In this document: piece by piece, positions 1-8,287 of the stretch
How the letters are laid out: the number at the start of each line of letters is the position of its first letter
Numbering within the stretch: position 1 is the stretch's first letter
Assembly: GCF_030388665.1 (NCBI RefSeq)
Contig: NZ_CP128846.1
Span: forward strand, 2,356,001-2,420,000
Direction: 5' to 3'
DNA from: Streptomyces flavofungini
GTDB lineage: Bacteria > Actinomycetota > Actinomycetes > Streptomycetales > Streptomycetaceae
Length of the DNA: 64,000 nucleotides
The notes under the pieces: generated by a model
Told to the model about the DNA's origin: nothing
The model's database searches: none
What the model saw: the letters and a program-made list of their open reading frames with translations, nothing else
Position numbers and translations under genes: made by a program

Positions 1-518
1 TCCGGGCCGTCCAGCTCGATCCGGCGGGACAGGTCCGAGCCCGCCACCGCGCGCGCGGTGCGGGTGATCCGGCCGAGCGGGGAGAGCACGCGGCCCGCCA
101 TCGCGTAGCCGAAGGCGAAGGCGATGACCGCGAGGCCGAGCAGGGCGAGCAGCGAGCGGCTGAGGAGGTTGTCCAGGGCGACCTGGCGCTGGTGGTCGGT
201 GCAGGCGCTGATCGCCGCGTTGAACTCGGGGATCAGCAAGTTGCCCGAGGAGGCCTGCGGGCAGTTGTCGCTGGTCACCCGGATCTCCTGGCCGCCCACG
301 ATCTTGAAGAGGGGTTCGTTGCCGGTGTTCAGGGCCTGCGCGGCGAGGAGGTAGATGATCGAGAGCAGCAGGATGCCCGCGATCAGGAACATCCCGCCGT
401 ACAGCAGCGTGAGCCTTATCCGGATGGTCGGGCGCAGCCACGGGAACGGCGGGTCGATCTTCCTCGGGTCCCAGGTGGGCTTCGGGGGCGCCCCTGGGGG
501 CGCGGGAGTCGCGGCCAC
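1..518 (-). CDS. cutS: CutS-type sensor histidine kinase (5' part only)
   Basis: This is the N-terminal 172 codons of a membrane sensor kinase whose catalytic half lies beyond the window edge. Reading from a GTG four bases after the cutR stop, the product has a Pro-rich cytoplasmic start, a first transmembrane helix (about residues 36-62, LTLLYGGMFLIAGILLLSII), an extracellular loop of roughly 65 residues with two cysteines, a second helix (LLALLGLAVIAFAFGYAM) and the beginning of a HAMP linker (PLGRITRTARAVAGSDLSRR). This layout is classical for OmpR-coupled kinases. Gene order and near identity of the partner to CutR identify it as CutS, which in Streptomyces senses extracytoplasmic or secretion conditions. 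The paired extracellular cysteines could be a redox-sensitive pair, which is my inference. Confidence 0.85.
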   Translation of the reverse strand, partial: MAATPAPPGAPPKPTWDPRKIDPPFPWLRPTIRIRLTLLYGGMFLIAGILLLSIIYLLAAQALNTGNEPLFKIVGGQEIRVTSDNCPQASSGNLLIPEFNAAISACTDHQRQVALDNLLSRSLLALLGLAVIAFAFGYAMAGRVLSPLGRITRTARAVAGSDLSRRIELDGP

Positions 519-522
519 CGGG

Positions 523-1176
523 TCAGATCCGGTAGCCGGAGCCCGGGACCGTCACGATGACGGCGGGCTCGCCGAGCTTGCGGCGCAGGGTCATGACGGT
601 GACCCGGACGACGTTCGTGAACGGGTCCGTGTTCTCGTCCCAGGCCTTCTCCAGGAGCTGCTCCGCGGAGACGACCGCGCCCTCGCTGCGCAGCAGCACC
701 TCAAGGACGGCGAACTCCTTGGGCGCCAGCTGGATCTCCTTGCCGTCGCGGAACACCTCGCGGCGGTTCGGGTCGAGCTTGATGCCGGCGCGCTCCAGGA
801 CGGGCGGCAGCGGCACGCTGGTGCGCCGCCCGAGGGCGCGCACCCGGGCGGTCAGCTCACTGAACGCGAAGGGCTTGGGGAGGTAGTCGTCCGCGCCGAT
901 CTCCAGGCCCTCGACGCGGTCGCTGACGTCGCCGGACGCGGTGAGCATCAGGACGCGCGTCGGCATGCCGAGCTCGACGATCTTGCGGCAGACGTCGTCA
1001 CCGTGGACGACGGGCAGGTCGCGGTCCAGGACGACCACGTCGTAGTCGTTCACGCCGATGCGTTCCAGGGCGGCCGCGCCGTCGTACACGACGTCGACTG
1101 CCATGGCCTCCCGGCGCAGTCCGGTGGCCACCGCATCGGCGAGCAGCTGCTCGTCCTCGACGACGAGTACGCGCAC
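523..1176 (-). CDS. cutR: CutR two-component response regulator (OmpR/PhoB family)
   Basis: The 217-aa protein has a receiver domain (acidic residues E7-D8, phospho-acceptor D51 in VVVLDRDLP, T79, K101 in LPKPF) followed by an OmpR-type winged helix (about residues 125-217) ending in VTVPGSGYRI, a typical recognition-helix and wing end. Length and sequence match what I remember of Streptomyces CutR almost residue for residue. It is the first gene of a two-gene operon, with cutS starting four bases after its stop, so the two are co-translated. CutRS was named after a copper-related phenotype in S. lividans and later linked to secretion stress and antibiotic production. The start ATG is preceded by a GGAAGGA-like ribosome binding site. 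Confidence 0.93.
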   Translation of the reverse strand: MRVLVVEDEQLLADAVATGLRREAMAVDVVYDGAAALERIGVNDYDVVVLDRDLPVVHGDDVCRKIVELGMPTRVLMLTASGDVSDRVEGLEIGADDYLPKPFAFSELTARVRALGRRTSVPLPPVLERAGIKLDPNRREVFRDGKEIQLAPKEFAVLEVLLRSEGAVVSAEQLLEKAWDENTDPFTNVVRVTVMTLRRKLGEPAVIVTVPGSGYRI

Positions 1177-1492
1177 GTCGCTTGTCCTTCCTCTGTGCCC
1201 GGCGCGCGGACGCGCCAGGGCAGGCCTGTACGTGGAGTGAGACCTCCATCCTGCCCCTTTCGGCCATAAACCGGCTGTAAGGCGGCCTCGGGCCCCGGGA
1301 ATGCGGGATTTTCTGCTCCGGTTGAGGTTTCCGTCGAAGAGGGCGGGGGGAGGACGGCCTTACACCCGCGATCACGCTTCGTATGTGGCATGCCACGACC
1401 TGCTTCACGCAGCGGGCGCCGGACGTGATCGCCCCTTCTCCACGGCACACCCCCGTGCCACCGACCCACGACCCAGCCGAGGGGGCGCAACC
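1177..1492. other. Divergent intergenic region between cutR and the 57-aa protein
   Basis: These 316 bases hold no convincing gene. They must carry the cutR promoter on the minus strand and the promoter of the small protein on the plus strand. A 12-bp perfect palindrome, GTGGCATGCCAC, sits at 1385-1396 and is the only clear dyad. The 5' end of the small gene has a GAGGGGG ribosome binding site just before 1493. Confidence 0.5.
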
Positions 1493-1666
1493 ATGGACGC
1501 ATTCACCGCAGGTCTTCTGCAGCGCATAAAGACCACGGAGTCCGACCTCACGCGGGCCCGCGAGACAGGCGACGACTTCCTGGCCGAGGTCGAACTGGCC
1601 GAGCTGGAGGATCTGCACCGCCTGGCAGCCGAGCACGGCGTGGAGGTCGCCGCCCCGACCCACTGA
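1493..1666 (+). CDS. Small conserved streptomycete protein (57 aa)
   Basis: A short gene starting at ATG 1493 with a GAGGGGG ribosome binding site, encoding MDAFTAGLLQRIKTTESDLT... to EVAAPTH. The composition is acidic and Leu/Ala rich with regular heptad-like spacing (LLQRI, LTRAR, LAEVELAELEDLHRL), so it probably folds as one long helix or a helical hairpin. There is no signal peptide or membrane segment. It is followed within 60 bases by a strong terminator, which supports a monocistronic unit. The longer upstream-extended reading of the same frame has shadow-like composition and is rejected. I do not recognise a function; I believe orthologues sit at the same place beside cutRS in other Streptomyces. 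Confidence 0.7.
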   Translation: MDAFTAGLLQRIKTTESDLTRARETGDDFLAEVELAELEDLHRLAAEHGVEVAAPTH

Positions 1667-1714
1667 CCGGCCCGCGGACCGGGATGTCTCCAGCCGTCCG
1701 GTCCGGGCCGCGCG

Positions 1715-1758
1715 CGACGAAGCCCCGACACCTTCCAGGAGGTGTCGGGGCTTCGTCG
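1715..1758. terminator. Strong bidirectional terminator hairpin
   Basis: A perfect 19-bp stem (CGACGAAGCCCCGACACCT and its complement) closes a six-base loop TCCAGG. It lies between the ends of the plus-strand 57-aa gene and the minus-strand monophosphatase gene, so it can end both transcripts. There is no U-tract, which is usual for Streptomyces terminators. Confidence 0.88.
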
Positions 1759-1814
1759 TGCGCGTGCCGGGTCGCGGAGCTCCGGGCCCGGCTGCCTCCG
1801 GCGTCCGGTCCGGG

Positions 1815-2630
1815 TCAGTCGTGCCAGGCACCGAGGTCGTCGAGGAGGGCCTGAAGGGGCTCGAAGAGGCCGGGCGGGCCCGCCACGGTCAGCTCGCCCG
1901 AGAGGGGCTCTCCGGGGCGGCCGCCGGTCAGGGCGCCCGCCTCCCGGGCGATGAGGTCGCCGGCCGCGAAGTCCCAGGGATTCAGGCCCCGTTCGTAGTA
2001 CGCGTCCAGGCGTCCCGCCGCCACGTCGCACAGGTCGATGGCCGCCGAACCGGCCCGCCGGATGTCCCGCACGCGCGGCAGCAGGTGCCGGACGACCTCG
2101 GCCTGCCGGGCGCGCCGCTCGGCGACGTACCCGAATCCCGTGCCGATGAGGGCCTGCTCGAACGGCGGCGCCGGGCGGACCCGCACGGGCCGGTCGTCGA
2201 CGTACGCGCCCTGTCCGAGCACCGCGCGGAACGTCTCGCCGCGTACGGGCGCGTGGACGACGCCGACCAGGGTCTCGCCGTCCTTGCGGGCGGCGATCGA
2301 CACCGCCCAGTCCGGGCGGCCGTACAGGTAGTTCACGGTGCCGTCGACGGGGTCGACGACCCACTGGACGCCGCTGGTGCCCGCGGAGCTCGCGCCCTCC
2401 TCGCCGAGCACGCCGTCGCCGGGTCTGCGGTCGGCGAGGAAGTCCGTGATCAGCTTCTCGGACGCGATGTCCATCTCGGTGACGACGTCGACGGCGCTGC
2501 TCTTGGTCGCGGCGACGCCGAGGTCGTCCGGGCGGCCGTCGCGCAGCAGCTCACCGGCGCGGCTCGCGGCTTCCAGGGCGACGGCGAGCAGTTCGGCCCT
2601 GAGGGGGTCCTGCGGGGCGTGGTCGGTCAC
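1815..2630 (-). CDS. Inositol monophosphatase family protein
   Basis: The 271-aa product has the full metal site of the Mg2+-dependent FIG/IMPase superfamily: GEE in VLGEEGAS, WVVDPVDGTVNYLYG (the DPxDGT signature) and the C-terminal NPWDFAAGDLIAREAGA (WDxAAG). It should hydrolyse phosphate monoesters of inositol or a related polyol; the true substrate in streptomycetes cannot be read from the sequence. I chose the GTG at 2630 because GAGGAG lies five bases upstream; the longer ATG start lacks a good site. Its start is 27 bases from the end of hemH, so the two may form an operon. Confidence 0.9.
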   Translation of the reverse strand: MTDHAPQDPLRAELLAVALEAASRAGELLRDGRPDDLGVAATKSSAVDVVTEMDIASEKLITDFLADRRPGDGVLGEEGASSAGTSGVQWVVDPVDGTVNYLYGRPDWAVSIAARKDGETLVGVVHAPVRGETFRAVLGQGAYVDDRPVRVRPAPPFEQALIGTGFGYVAERRARQAEVVRHLLPRVRDIRRAGSAAIDLCDVAAGRLDAYYERGLNPWDFAAGDLIAREAGALTGGRPGEPLSGELTVAGPPGLFEPLQALLDDLGAWHD

Positions 2631-2657
2631 GGTGCTCCTCGGTGCGGCGGGCACGGC

Positions 2658-3785
2658 CTAGGCGAACGGGCTGTCGGCGCCCGCGGCGGCGGGCTTGGGG
2701 GTGCGGGCGGGGCAGCAGCCCACGGGGCACAGGTCGTGGCTCGGGCCGAGGGCGCCCAGGGCGCAGGGGGCCGAGGGGCGCCCGCTCTCGGTGGCGGCGC
2801 GCTCCAGGACCAGCTCGCGGACGGCGGCGGTGAACCTCGGGTCGGCGCCGACGGTGGCCGAGCGGCGCACCGGCAGGCCGAGCTCAGCGGCCTTCGCCGT
2901 GGCCTCGGTGTCGAGGTCGTACAGGACCTCCATGTGGTCCGAGACGAAGCCGATCGGGACCATGACCACGGCCGGGGCACCCGCCTCGTGCCGCTCCTGG
3001 AGGTGGTCGCAGATGTCGGGCTCGAGCCAGGGGATGTGCGGGGCACCGCTGCGGGACTGGTAGACGAGCTGCCAGGGGCGGTCGACGCCGGTCTCCGCGC
3101 GGACCGCGTCGGCGACGAGGGCCGCCACGTCCAGGTGCTGGCGTACGTACGCACCGCCGTCGCCGTGGGTGTCGGCGGGGCCGGAGGTGTCGGCCGCGGC
3201 GGTGGGGATGGAGTGCGTCGTGAAGGCCAGGTGCGCGCCGTCCCGGACGTCCTCGGGGAGGTCGGCCAGGGACTTCAGGACTCCGTCGACCATGGGGCGC
3301 ACGAAACCGGGGTGGTTGAAGTAGTGCCGCAGCTTGTCCACGCGGGGCACGTCGAGGCCCTCGTCCTTGAGGGTGGCCAGGGCGGCCGCGAGATCCTCGC
3401 GGTACTGCCTGCAGCCCGAGTACGACGCGTACGCGCTGGTGGCGAGGACCAGGACGCGGCGGCGGCCGTCCTGGACCAACTCGCGCAGGGTGTCCGTCAG
3501 ATACGGCGCCCAGTTGCGGTTGCCCCAGTAGACCGGCAGGTCGAGGCCGTGCTCCGCGAAGTCCTTGCGCAGGGCCTCCAGGAGGGTGCGGTTCTGATCG
3601 TTGATGGGGCTCACGCCGCCGAACAGGAAGTAGTGCTGCCCCACCTCCTTCAGGCGCTCCTTGGGGATGCCGCGGCCTCGCGTCACGTTCTCCAGGAACG
3701 GGACGACGTCGTCCGGCCCTTCGGGGCCGCCGAACGAGAGCAGCAGCAAGGCGTCGTAGGGAGTGGGATCCAGCGCTTCGGACAT
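2658..3785 (-). CDS. hemH: Ferrochelatase (actinobacterial coproporphyrin type)
   Basis: This 375-aa enzyme inserts Fe2+ into the porphyrin ring late in heme synthesis; in Actinobacteria the substrate is coproporphyrin III, so the name cpfC is also used. The N-terminal [22 protein letters not shown] and the catalytic His in [13 protein letters not shown] (about H191) are family signatures. C125 in [11 protein letters not shown] together with the C-terminal cluster [19 protein letters not shown] provides the cysteines expected for the [2Fe-2S] cluster known in mycobacterial ferrochelatase. The start at ATG 3785 ([14 protein letters not shown]) has AGGA eight bases upstream and matches the conserved N-terminus; an upstream in-frame extension looks non-coding. 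It is divergent from an MFS gene. Confidence 0.93.
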   Translation of the reverse strand: MSEALDPTPYDALLLLSFGGPEGPDDVVPFLENVTRGRGIPKERLKEVGQHYFLFGGVSPINDQNRTLLEALRKDFAEHGLDLPVYWGNRNWAPYLTDTLRELVQDGRRRVLVLATSAYASYSGCRQYREDLAAALATLKDEGLDVPRVDKLRHYFNHPGFVRPMVDGVLKSLADLPEDVRDGAHLAFTTHSIPTAAADTSGPADTHGDGGAYVRQHLDVAALVADAVRAETGVDRPWQLVYQSRSGAPHIPWLEPDICDHLQERHEAGAPAVVMVPIGFVSDHMEVLYDLDTEATAKAAELGLPVRRSATVGADPRFTAAVRELVLERAATESGRPSAPCALGALGPSHDLCPVGCCPARTPKPAAAGADSPFA

Positions 3786-3948
3786 GTATTTGATCCTGCC
3801 ACCCGCCACTGACAGCGGTGAAACCGCCACCCGGCGGCGCGGAAAACACGGTGCGCCCGCGCCCCGGGAGCCGTAAGCTGTATCGGCCATCTTCACGCCT
3901 TACCGGAGCCCGCTGTCCGAGCGCTCCGCCGCCCCCGCGGAGTCCCAC

Positions 3949-5223
3949 GTGCCGAGCCCCTACCGCGCCATATTCGCCGCCCCCGGCTCCAAGGAGTTCT
4001 CCGTCGCGGGCTTCCTCGGGCGGATGCCGCTGTCGATGATGGGCATCGGCATCGTCACGATGATCTCCCAGCTCACCGGGCGGTACGGTCTCGCGGGCGC
4101 GCTCTCGGCCACCGTCGCGCTGTCCGCGGCGGCGATCGGCCCGCAGATCTCCCGGCTCGTGGACCGGCACGGCCAGCGGCGGGTGCTCAGACCGGCGACG
4201 CTGGTGTCGCTGTTCGCCGTGTCGGGGCTGCTGCTCGCGGCGAAGTTCGAGGCGCCGGACTGGACGCTTTTCGTCTGTGCCGCGTTCGTCGGCTGCGTGC
4301 CGAGCGTGGGATCGATGGTCCGCTCCCGCTGGGCGGCGCTGTACCGCGACACCCCGCAGCTGCACACGGCGTACTCCTTCGAGTCCGTCGTGGACGAGGT
4401 CTGCTTCATCTTCGGGCCGATCATCTCGATCGGCCTGTCCACGGCCTGGTTCCCCGAGGCGGGTCCGCTGCTCGCGGGCGCCTTCCTCGCGGTCGGTGTC
4501 TTCTGGCTCACGGCACAGCGGGCGACCGAACCGGTGCCGCATCCGCGCGAACACCACACCGGCGGCTCGGCGCTGCGCTCCGGGGGCCTGCAGGTCCTGG
4601 TCGCCACGTTCGTCGCGACCGGCGCGATCTTCGGCGCGGTCGACGTGGTCACGGTCGCCTTCGCCGAGGACGAGGGCCACAAGGGGGCCGCGAGCCTGGT
4701 GCTCGCCGTCTACGCGCTCGGCTCCTGCCTGGCGGGCGTCGGCTTCGGGCTGCTGCACTTCAAGGGCGCTCCCGCACGCCGCTGGCTGCTGGGTGTCTGC
4801 GCGATGGCCGTGAGTATGATCCCGCTTCAACTGGCCGGGAATCTTCCGTTTCTGGCCGCGGCGCTCTTCGTCGCGGGTCTGTCCATCGCGCCGACGATGA
4901 TCACGACAATGGCCCTCGTCGAACAGCACGTACCACGCGCGAAGCTGACCGAGGGCATGACCTGGGTCAGCACCGGACTCGCCGTCGGTGTGGCGCTCGG
5001 CTCCTCCATGGCCGGCTGGGTGATCGACGCGGCGGGCTCGCGTGCGGGGTACGCGGTCCCGGGGGTGTCCGGGGCGCTTGCGGTGGTGGTGGGATTCCTG
5101 GGGTATCGCCGGCTGCAACGGCCGGTTCCGCGACGGGGAGGGACCCATGAGCACGGGAACGGGCAGGGGCACGGGAGCGGGCACGGCGGCGGTCGGCTCG
5201 AGACGGCCGGCGACGTGGCGTAA
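3949..5223 (+). CDS. MFS transporter (12-TM, substrate unknown)
   Basis: The 424-aa integral membrane protein starts at GTG 3949 behind GGAG and has about twelve hydrophobic segments split by a central hydrophilic loop (QRATEPVPHPREHHTGGSA). The motif between helices 2 and 3 (RLVDRHGQRRVLRPATL) is the MFS motif A. The C-terminal tail is His/Gly rich (GGTHEHGNGQGHGSGHGGG) and could bind metal, although it overlaps the start of the next gene, which may explain its composition. The overlap of 77 bases with the oxidase gene implies translational coupling. Substrate cannot be assigned; a small-molecule exporter is most likely. Confidence 0.82.
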   Translation: MPSPYRAIFAAPGSKEFSVAGFLGRMPLSMMGIGIVTMISQLTGRYGLAGALSATVALSAAAIGPQISRLVDRHGQRRVLRPATLVSLFAVSGLLLAAKFEAPDWTLFVCAAFVGCVPSVGSMVRSRWAALYRDTPQLHTAYSFESVVDEVCFIFGPIISIGLSTAWFPEAGPLLAGAFLAVGVFWLTAQRATEPVPHPREHHTGGSALRSGGLQVLVATFVATGAIFGAVDVVTVAFAEDEGHKGAASLVLAVYALGSCLAGVGFGLLHFKGAPARRWLLGVCAMAVSMIPLQLAGNLPFLAAALFVAGLSIAPTMITTMALVEQHVPRAKLTEGMTWVSTGLAVGVALGSSMAGWVIDAAGSRAGYAVPGVSGALAVVVGFLGYRRLQRPVPRRGGTHEHGNGQGHGSGHGGGRLETAGDVA

Positions 5224-6502
5224 CTGGGCGGGCACGGTCACCGCGCGGCCCGCGCGCGAGGCGACGCCAGCCTCGGTCGACGAACTCGTCGCCGCGATCC
5301 GCGGGGCCCGCGAGGACGGCCTGACGGTCAAGCCCGTCGGCGCCGGCCACTCCTTCACGGCCACCGCCGCGACCGACGGCCTCCTGGTGCGGCCCGACCT
5401 CCTCACCGGCATCCGGAACATCGACCGCGCGGCCGGCACCGTCACCGTCGAGGCGGGCACGCCCCTCAAGCGCCTGAACGCCGCGCTCGCCCGTGAGGGC
5501 CTGTCGCTGACGAACATGGGCGACATCATGGAGCAGACGGTCTCCGGCGCCGTCAGCACCGGGACGCACGGCACGGGCCGCGACTCGGCCTCGATCGCCG
5601 CCCAGATCAGGGCACTTGAGCTGGTCACCGCCGACGGCCGCGTCCTGACCTGTTCCAAGGACGAGCACCCGGACGTCTTCGCCGCCGCCCGTATCGGGCT
5701 CGGCGCGCTCGGCGTCATCAGCGCGATCACGTTCTCCGTAGAGCCCCTCTTCTTCCTCAGGGCTCGCGAGGAACCGATGGGCTTCGACCAGGTCACCTCG
5801 GAGTTCGACCAACTCGTCACGGAGAACGAGCACTTCGAGTTCTACTGGTTCCCCCACACGGGCAACTGCAACACCAAACGCAACAACCGCAGCGTCGGTC
5901 CGGCCGCTCCCCCGAACCCGATCAGCGCCTTCGTAGAGGACGAACTCCTCTCCAACGGCCTCTTCCAGGTGGCCAACTCGCTCGGCCGGGCCGTGCCCGC
6001 CACCATCCCCACCATCGCGAAGCTCTCCAGCAAGGCCCTGTCGGCCCGCACCTACACCGACATCCCGTACAAGGTCTTCACCAGCCCCCGCCGGGTGCGC
6101 TTCGTCGAGATGGAGTACGCCGTCCCGCGTGCGGCCCTGGTCGAGACGTTGCGCGAACTGAAGTCGATGATCGAGCGCTCACCGCTGCGCGTCAGCTTCC
6201 CCGTCGAGGTCCGCACCGCCCCCGCCGACGACATCACGCTCTCGACCGCCTCGGGCCGCGACAGCGCGTACATCGCCGTCCACCTCTACAAGGGCACGCC
6301 CATGCGCCGGTACTTCAGCGCCGCGGAGGAGATCTTCACCGCCCACGAGGGACGGCCCCACTGGGGCAAGCTCCACACCCGCGACGCCGCGTACCTGGCC
6401 AAGGCCTATCCGCGCTTCGGCGAGTTCACCGCCCTGCGCGACCGGCTCGACCCCGACCGCCTCTTCTCCAACCCCTACCTGCGGCGAGTCCTCGGCGACT
6501 GA
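5147..6502 (+). CDS. FAD-linked D-arabinono-1,4-lactone/alditol oxidase family protein
   Basis: This 451-aa flavoenzyme belongs to the vanillyl-alcohol-oxidase fold. The N-terminal PVGAGHSFT carries the histidine (about H68) that covalently binds FAD in alditol and gulonolactone oxidases; further FAD motifs are SGAVSTGTHGTG and the long ISAITFSVEPLFFLR segment. The C-terminal half (about 190-450) is the ALO domain, ending in the typical HWGKLHT...YPRFGEFTALRDRLDPDRLFSNPYLRR. It should oxidise a sugar lactone or polyol with O2 as acceptor. The start ATG 5147 has GGGGAGGG just upstream and lies inside the end of the MFS gene, so exporter and oxidase are probably co-translated. Confidence 0.9.
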   Translation: MSTGTGRGTGAGTAAVGSRRPATWRNWAGTVTARPAREATPASVDELVAAIRGAREDGLTVKPVGAGHSFTATAATDGLLVRPDLLTGIRNIDRAAGTVTVEAGTPLKRLNAALAREGLSLTNMGDIMEQTVSGAVSTGTHGTGRDSASIAAQIRALELVTADGRVLTCSKDEHPDVFAAARIGLGALGVISAITFSVEPLFFLRAREEPMGFDQVTSEFDQLVTENEHFEFYWFPHTGNCNTKRNNRSVGPAAPPNPISAFVEDELLSNGLFQVANSLGRAVPATIPTIAKLSSKALSARTYTDIPYKVFTSPRRVRFVEMEYAVPRAALVETLRELKSMIERSPLRVSFPVEVRTAPADDITLSTASGRDSAYIAVHLYKGTPMRRYFSAAEEIFTAHEGRPHWGKLHTRDAAYLAKAYPRFGEFTALRDRLDPDRLFSNPYLRRVLGD

Positions 6503-6537
6503 CGCAGGGGCCCCGCGGCTCACGGCGCCCCCGCGGG

Positions 6538-7788
6538 TCACTGCTGCTCCGGCACCTGCTGCTGCTCCTGTACGTCACCGCTCCCGTTGCCGGTGCCGCC
6601 GCCGTTCGACGGGGTCGGCGTGGGCTTCGGGGTCGGCGTGGGGGTGGGCTTCGGGTCGGGCTTCGAGCCGTCGCCGGAGCCGCTGTCGCCCTTGTCGGTG
6701 CCGTTGCCGTTGCCGGTCTCGTCGCCCTTGTCCGTGCCGGAGCCGTTCCCGGAGCCGCTGCCCGAGCCGGTGCCGTCACCGGGCGAGGGCTTGTCCGACG
6801 GGTCCTTGGACGTGCCGTCGTCCTGCTTCGAGCCGTCGTCCGGTCCTGAGGTGTCGTCGTCCGACTGCTGCCCGGGGTCGCCGGTGGACGGCGGGTCGTC
6901 CTTCTTCGACGAGGAACCGCTGTTGGAGAGGGCGTCGCGGATGGTGGTGCTCTTGTCGTCGCCGCTGAAGCTCTTTCCGCTCACCAGCTCGTAGGTGGTG
7001 ATCCCGGCGAGCGAGACCCCGAAGACCAGGGCCGCGGCGACCAACGGCCGCTTCCAGCTGCGCACGCGCGTGCGGTGAGTGGTCCCTTCGGAGAACTCGT
7101 CCGAAGGGACCGCGGGGTCGGCCGGGGCGGGGCCGTGGGGCGGCACGGGGCCGGCGGGGCCGGCGGGGCCGACGGGGCCGACGGGGATCGCGTGGCCGTC
7201 AGGTCCGGCCTGGCGCAGGACGCGGGTCTCCTGGTCGTGCGGAAGGAACTGCATGGCGTCCACGGAGCCGAGCAGCTGCGTGCGCTCGGGGTCGGTTCCG
7301 GCCACGGGGAGCGCGGTGGTGGGGTCGGCCGGGTCGACTGCAGGGAGGGCCGCGGTGGAGTCGGCCGGGTCGACCGCCGGGAGCGCCGTCGTCGGGTCGG
7401 CGTCGGGGACGGACCTCCCCCACGTCGTGGTGACCGGACCGCCGCCCGTGTGGGCCCGCGCCTGGAACGTCTCCGGCACCGGCGTGGCCCGCGTCACCGG
7501 GACCTGCTGGGCCTTCGGCTTGGCCTGGACCGCCACGTCGCGTATCTGCTCGCCCGTACGCGAGAAGAAGTGCTGGAAGACCGTGCCTCCGCAGGTGGCG
7601 ATGCCGCTCACCACACCGGCGCCGAGGATCGTTCCGTAGACGCCGAAGGAGGAGGCGAGCTTGGCGGCCACCACGGCCGCCACGGCGCTCCCCGCCACCT
7701 GCGGCACACTCAGATCGAACCGCTTCTTCTCCTGCTCACCCTCCGTCGCTTGCTTCGGCTCCCCGCCGGTTCCCGGCTTTTCACGCAT
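6538..7788 (-). CDS. Low-complexity single-pass membrane protein
   Basis: A 416-aa protein of unknown function. Residues about 25-70 form a Gly/Ala-rich hydrophobic region (VAGSAVAAVVAAKLASSFGVYGTILGAGVVSGIATCGG) resembling a glycine-zipper membrane segment. The middle contains three near-repeats of PTTALPAVDPAD. A clear transmembrane helix follows a basic stretch (VRSWKRPLVAAALVFGVSLAGITTYELVSG). The last 150 residues are an extracytoplasmic-type Ser/Gly/Asp/Lys tail followed by (KPTPTPTP) repeats and a Gln-rich end, typical of cell-wall-spanning linkers. It is divergent from sepH. Similar proteins occur across Streptomyces; no enzymatic motif is visible. Confidence 0.75.
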   Translation of the reverse strand: MREKPGTGGEPKQATEGEQEKKRFDLSVPQVAGSAVAAVVAAKLASSFGVYGTILGAGVVSGIATCGGTVFQHFFSRTGEQIRDVAVQAKPKAQQVPVTRATPVPETFQARAHTGGGPVTTTWGRSVPDADPTTALPAVDPADSTAALPAVDPADPTTALPVAGTDPERTQLLGSVDAMQFLPHDQETRVLRQAGPDGHAIPVGPVGPAGPAGPVPPHGPAPADPAVPSDEFSEGTTHRTRVRSWKRPLVAAALVFGVSLAGITTYELVSGKSFSGDDKSTTIRDALSNSGSSSKKDDPPSTGDPGQQSDDDTSGPDDGSKQDDGTSKDPSDKPSPGDGTGSGSGSGNGSGTDKGDETGNGNGTDKGDSGSGDGSKPDPKPTPTPTPKPTPTPSNGGGTGNGSGDVQEQQQVPEQQ

Positions 7789-8287
7789 CAGCGGACCTTG
7801 CCTGCCTTTCTCGACATCACGTACGACTTACGCATTCACGTATGAGCTACGCGAGGTACACGAGAAAGGGACGTACGCCCGAAGCGAATAGTTCCGTTTC
7901 TGGCTCTTTCGTGAAGAGCGCCACGTGCGCGCGGGGGACTCACGACATCGGCTGACGCCAACTCCCTTCCCCCGTGAGAAGTTCGGCGGCGTGCCGGTCC
8001 ACCCGGGTGGCCCGAATGGAGTAGTGTTGCGAGCCCTGGGTCCGGTCTCCAGCCAGGGTGCCCGGGGCCAGCCAGGACCGCCGGGAGGGGGATCGCTGCA
8101 CAGGGTGATCGAGTTGGTCACTTAGCGTTGCGAATCGGTAACCGTGCCATAACGGCGGTCCAGGGCCCATGCCCGACACGCCGGGCAACTCGGCAAGGTT
8201 GTGGCAGGCTGCACCCGGGCAGGCCACACTCGACTAGCGGAAGCAGCGACGCACGTGACGTCGGCAGGCACCACCCGGGAGGTCCCC
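7789..8287. other. Divergent promoter region upstream of sepH
   Basis: These 499 bases contain no credible gene. Small reading frames here have no ribosome binding site and no typical codon bias. The part next to the membrane protein is relatively AT-rich for this genome (ATTCACGTATGAGC), as expected of promoter DNA. The sepH ribosome binding site GGGAGG lies at its right edge. Confidence 0.5.

Noticed and set aside
1385..1396. GTGGCATGCCAC palindrome as a CutR operator
   Set aside because: OmpR-type regulators normally bind direct repeats, and a 12-bp dyad is weak evidence in GC-rich DNA.
1758..3812. 684-codon open frame on the plus strand across the monophosphatase and hemH genes
   Set aside because: It is an antisense shadow caused by high GC; composition is Gly/Arg/Asp rich with no conserved motif, and both minus-strand genes are certain.
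2884..5820. 978-codon minus-strand frame through hemH and the MFS/oxidase genes
   Set aside because: It is out of frame with hemH and antisense to two well-supported genes.
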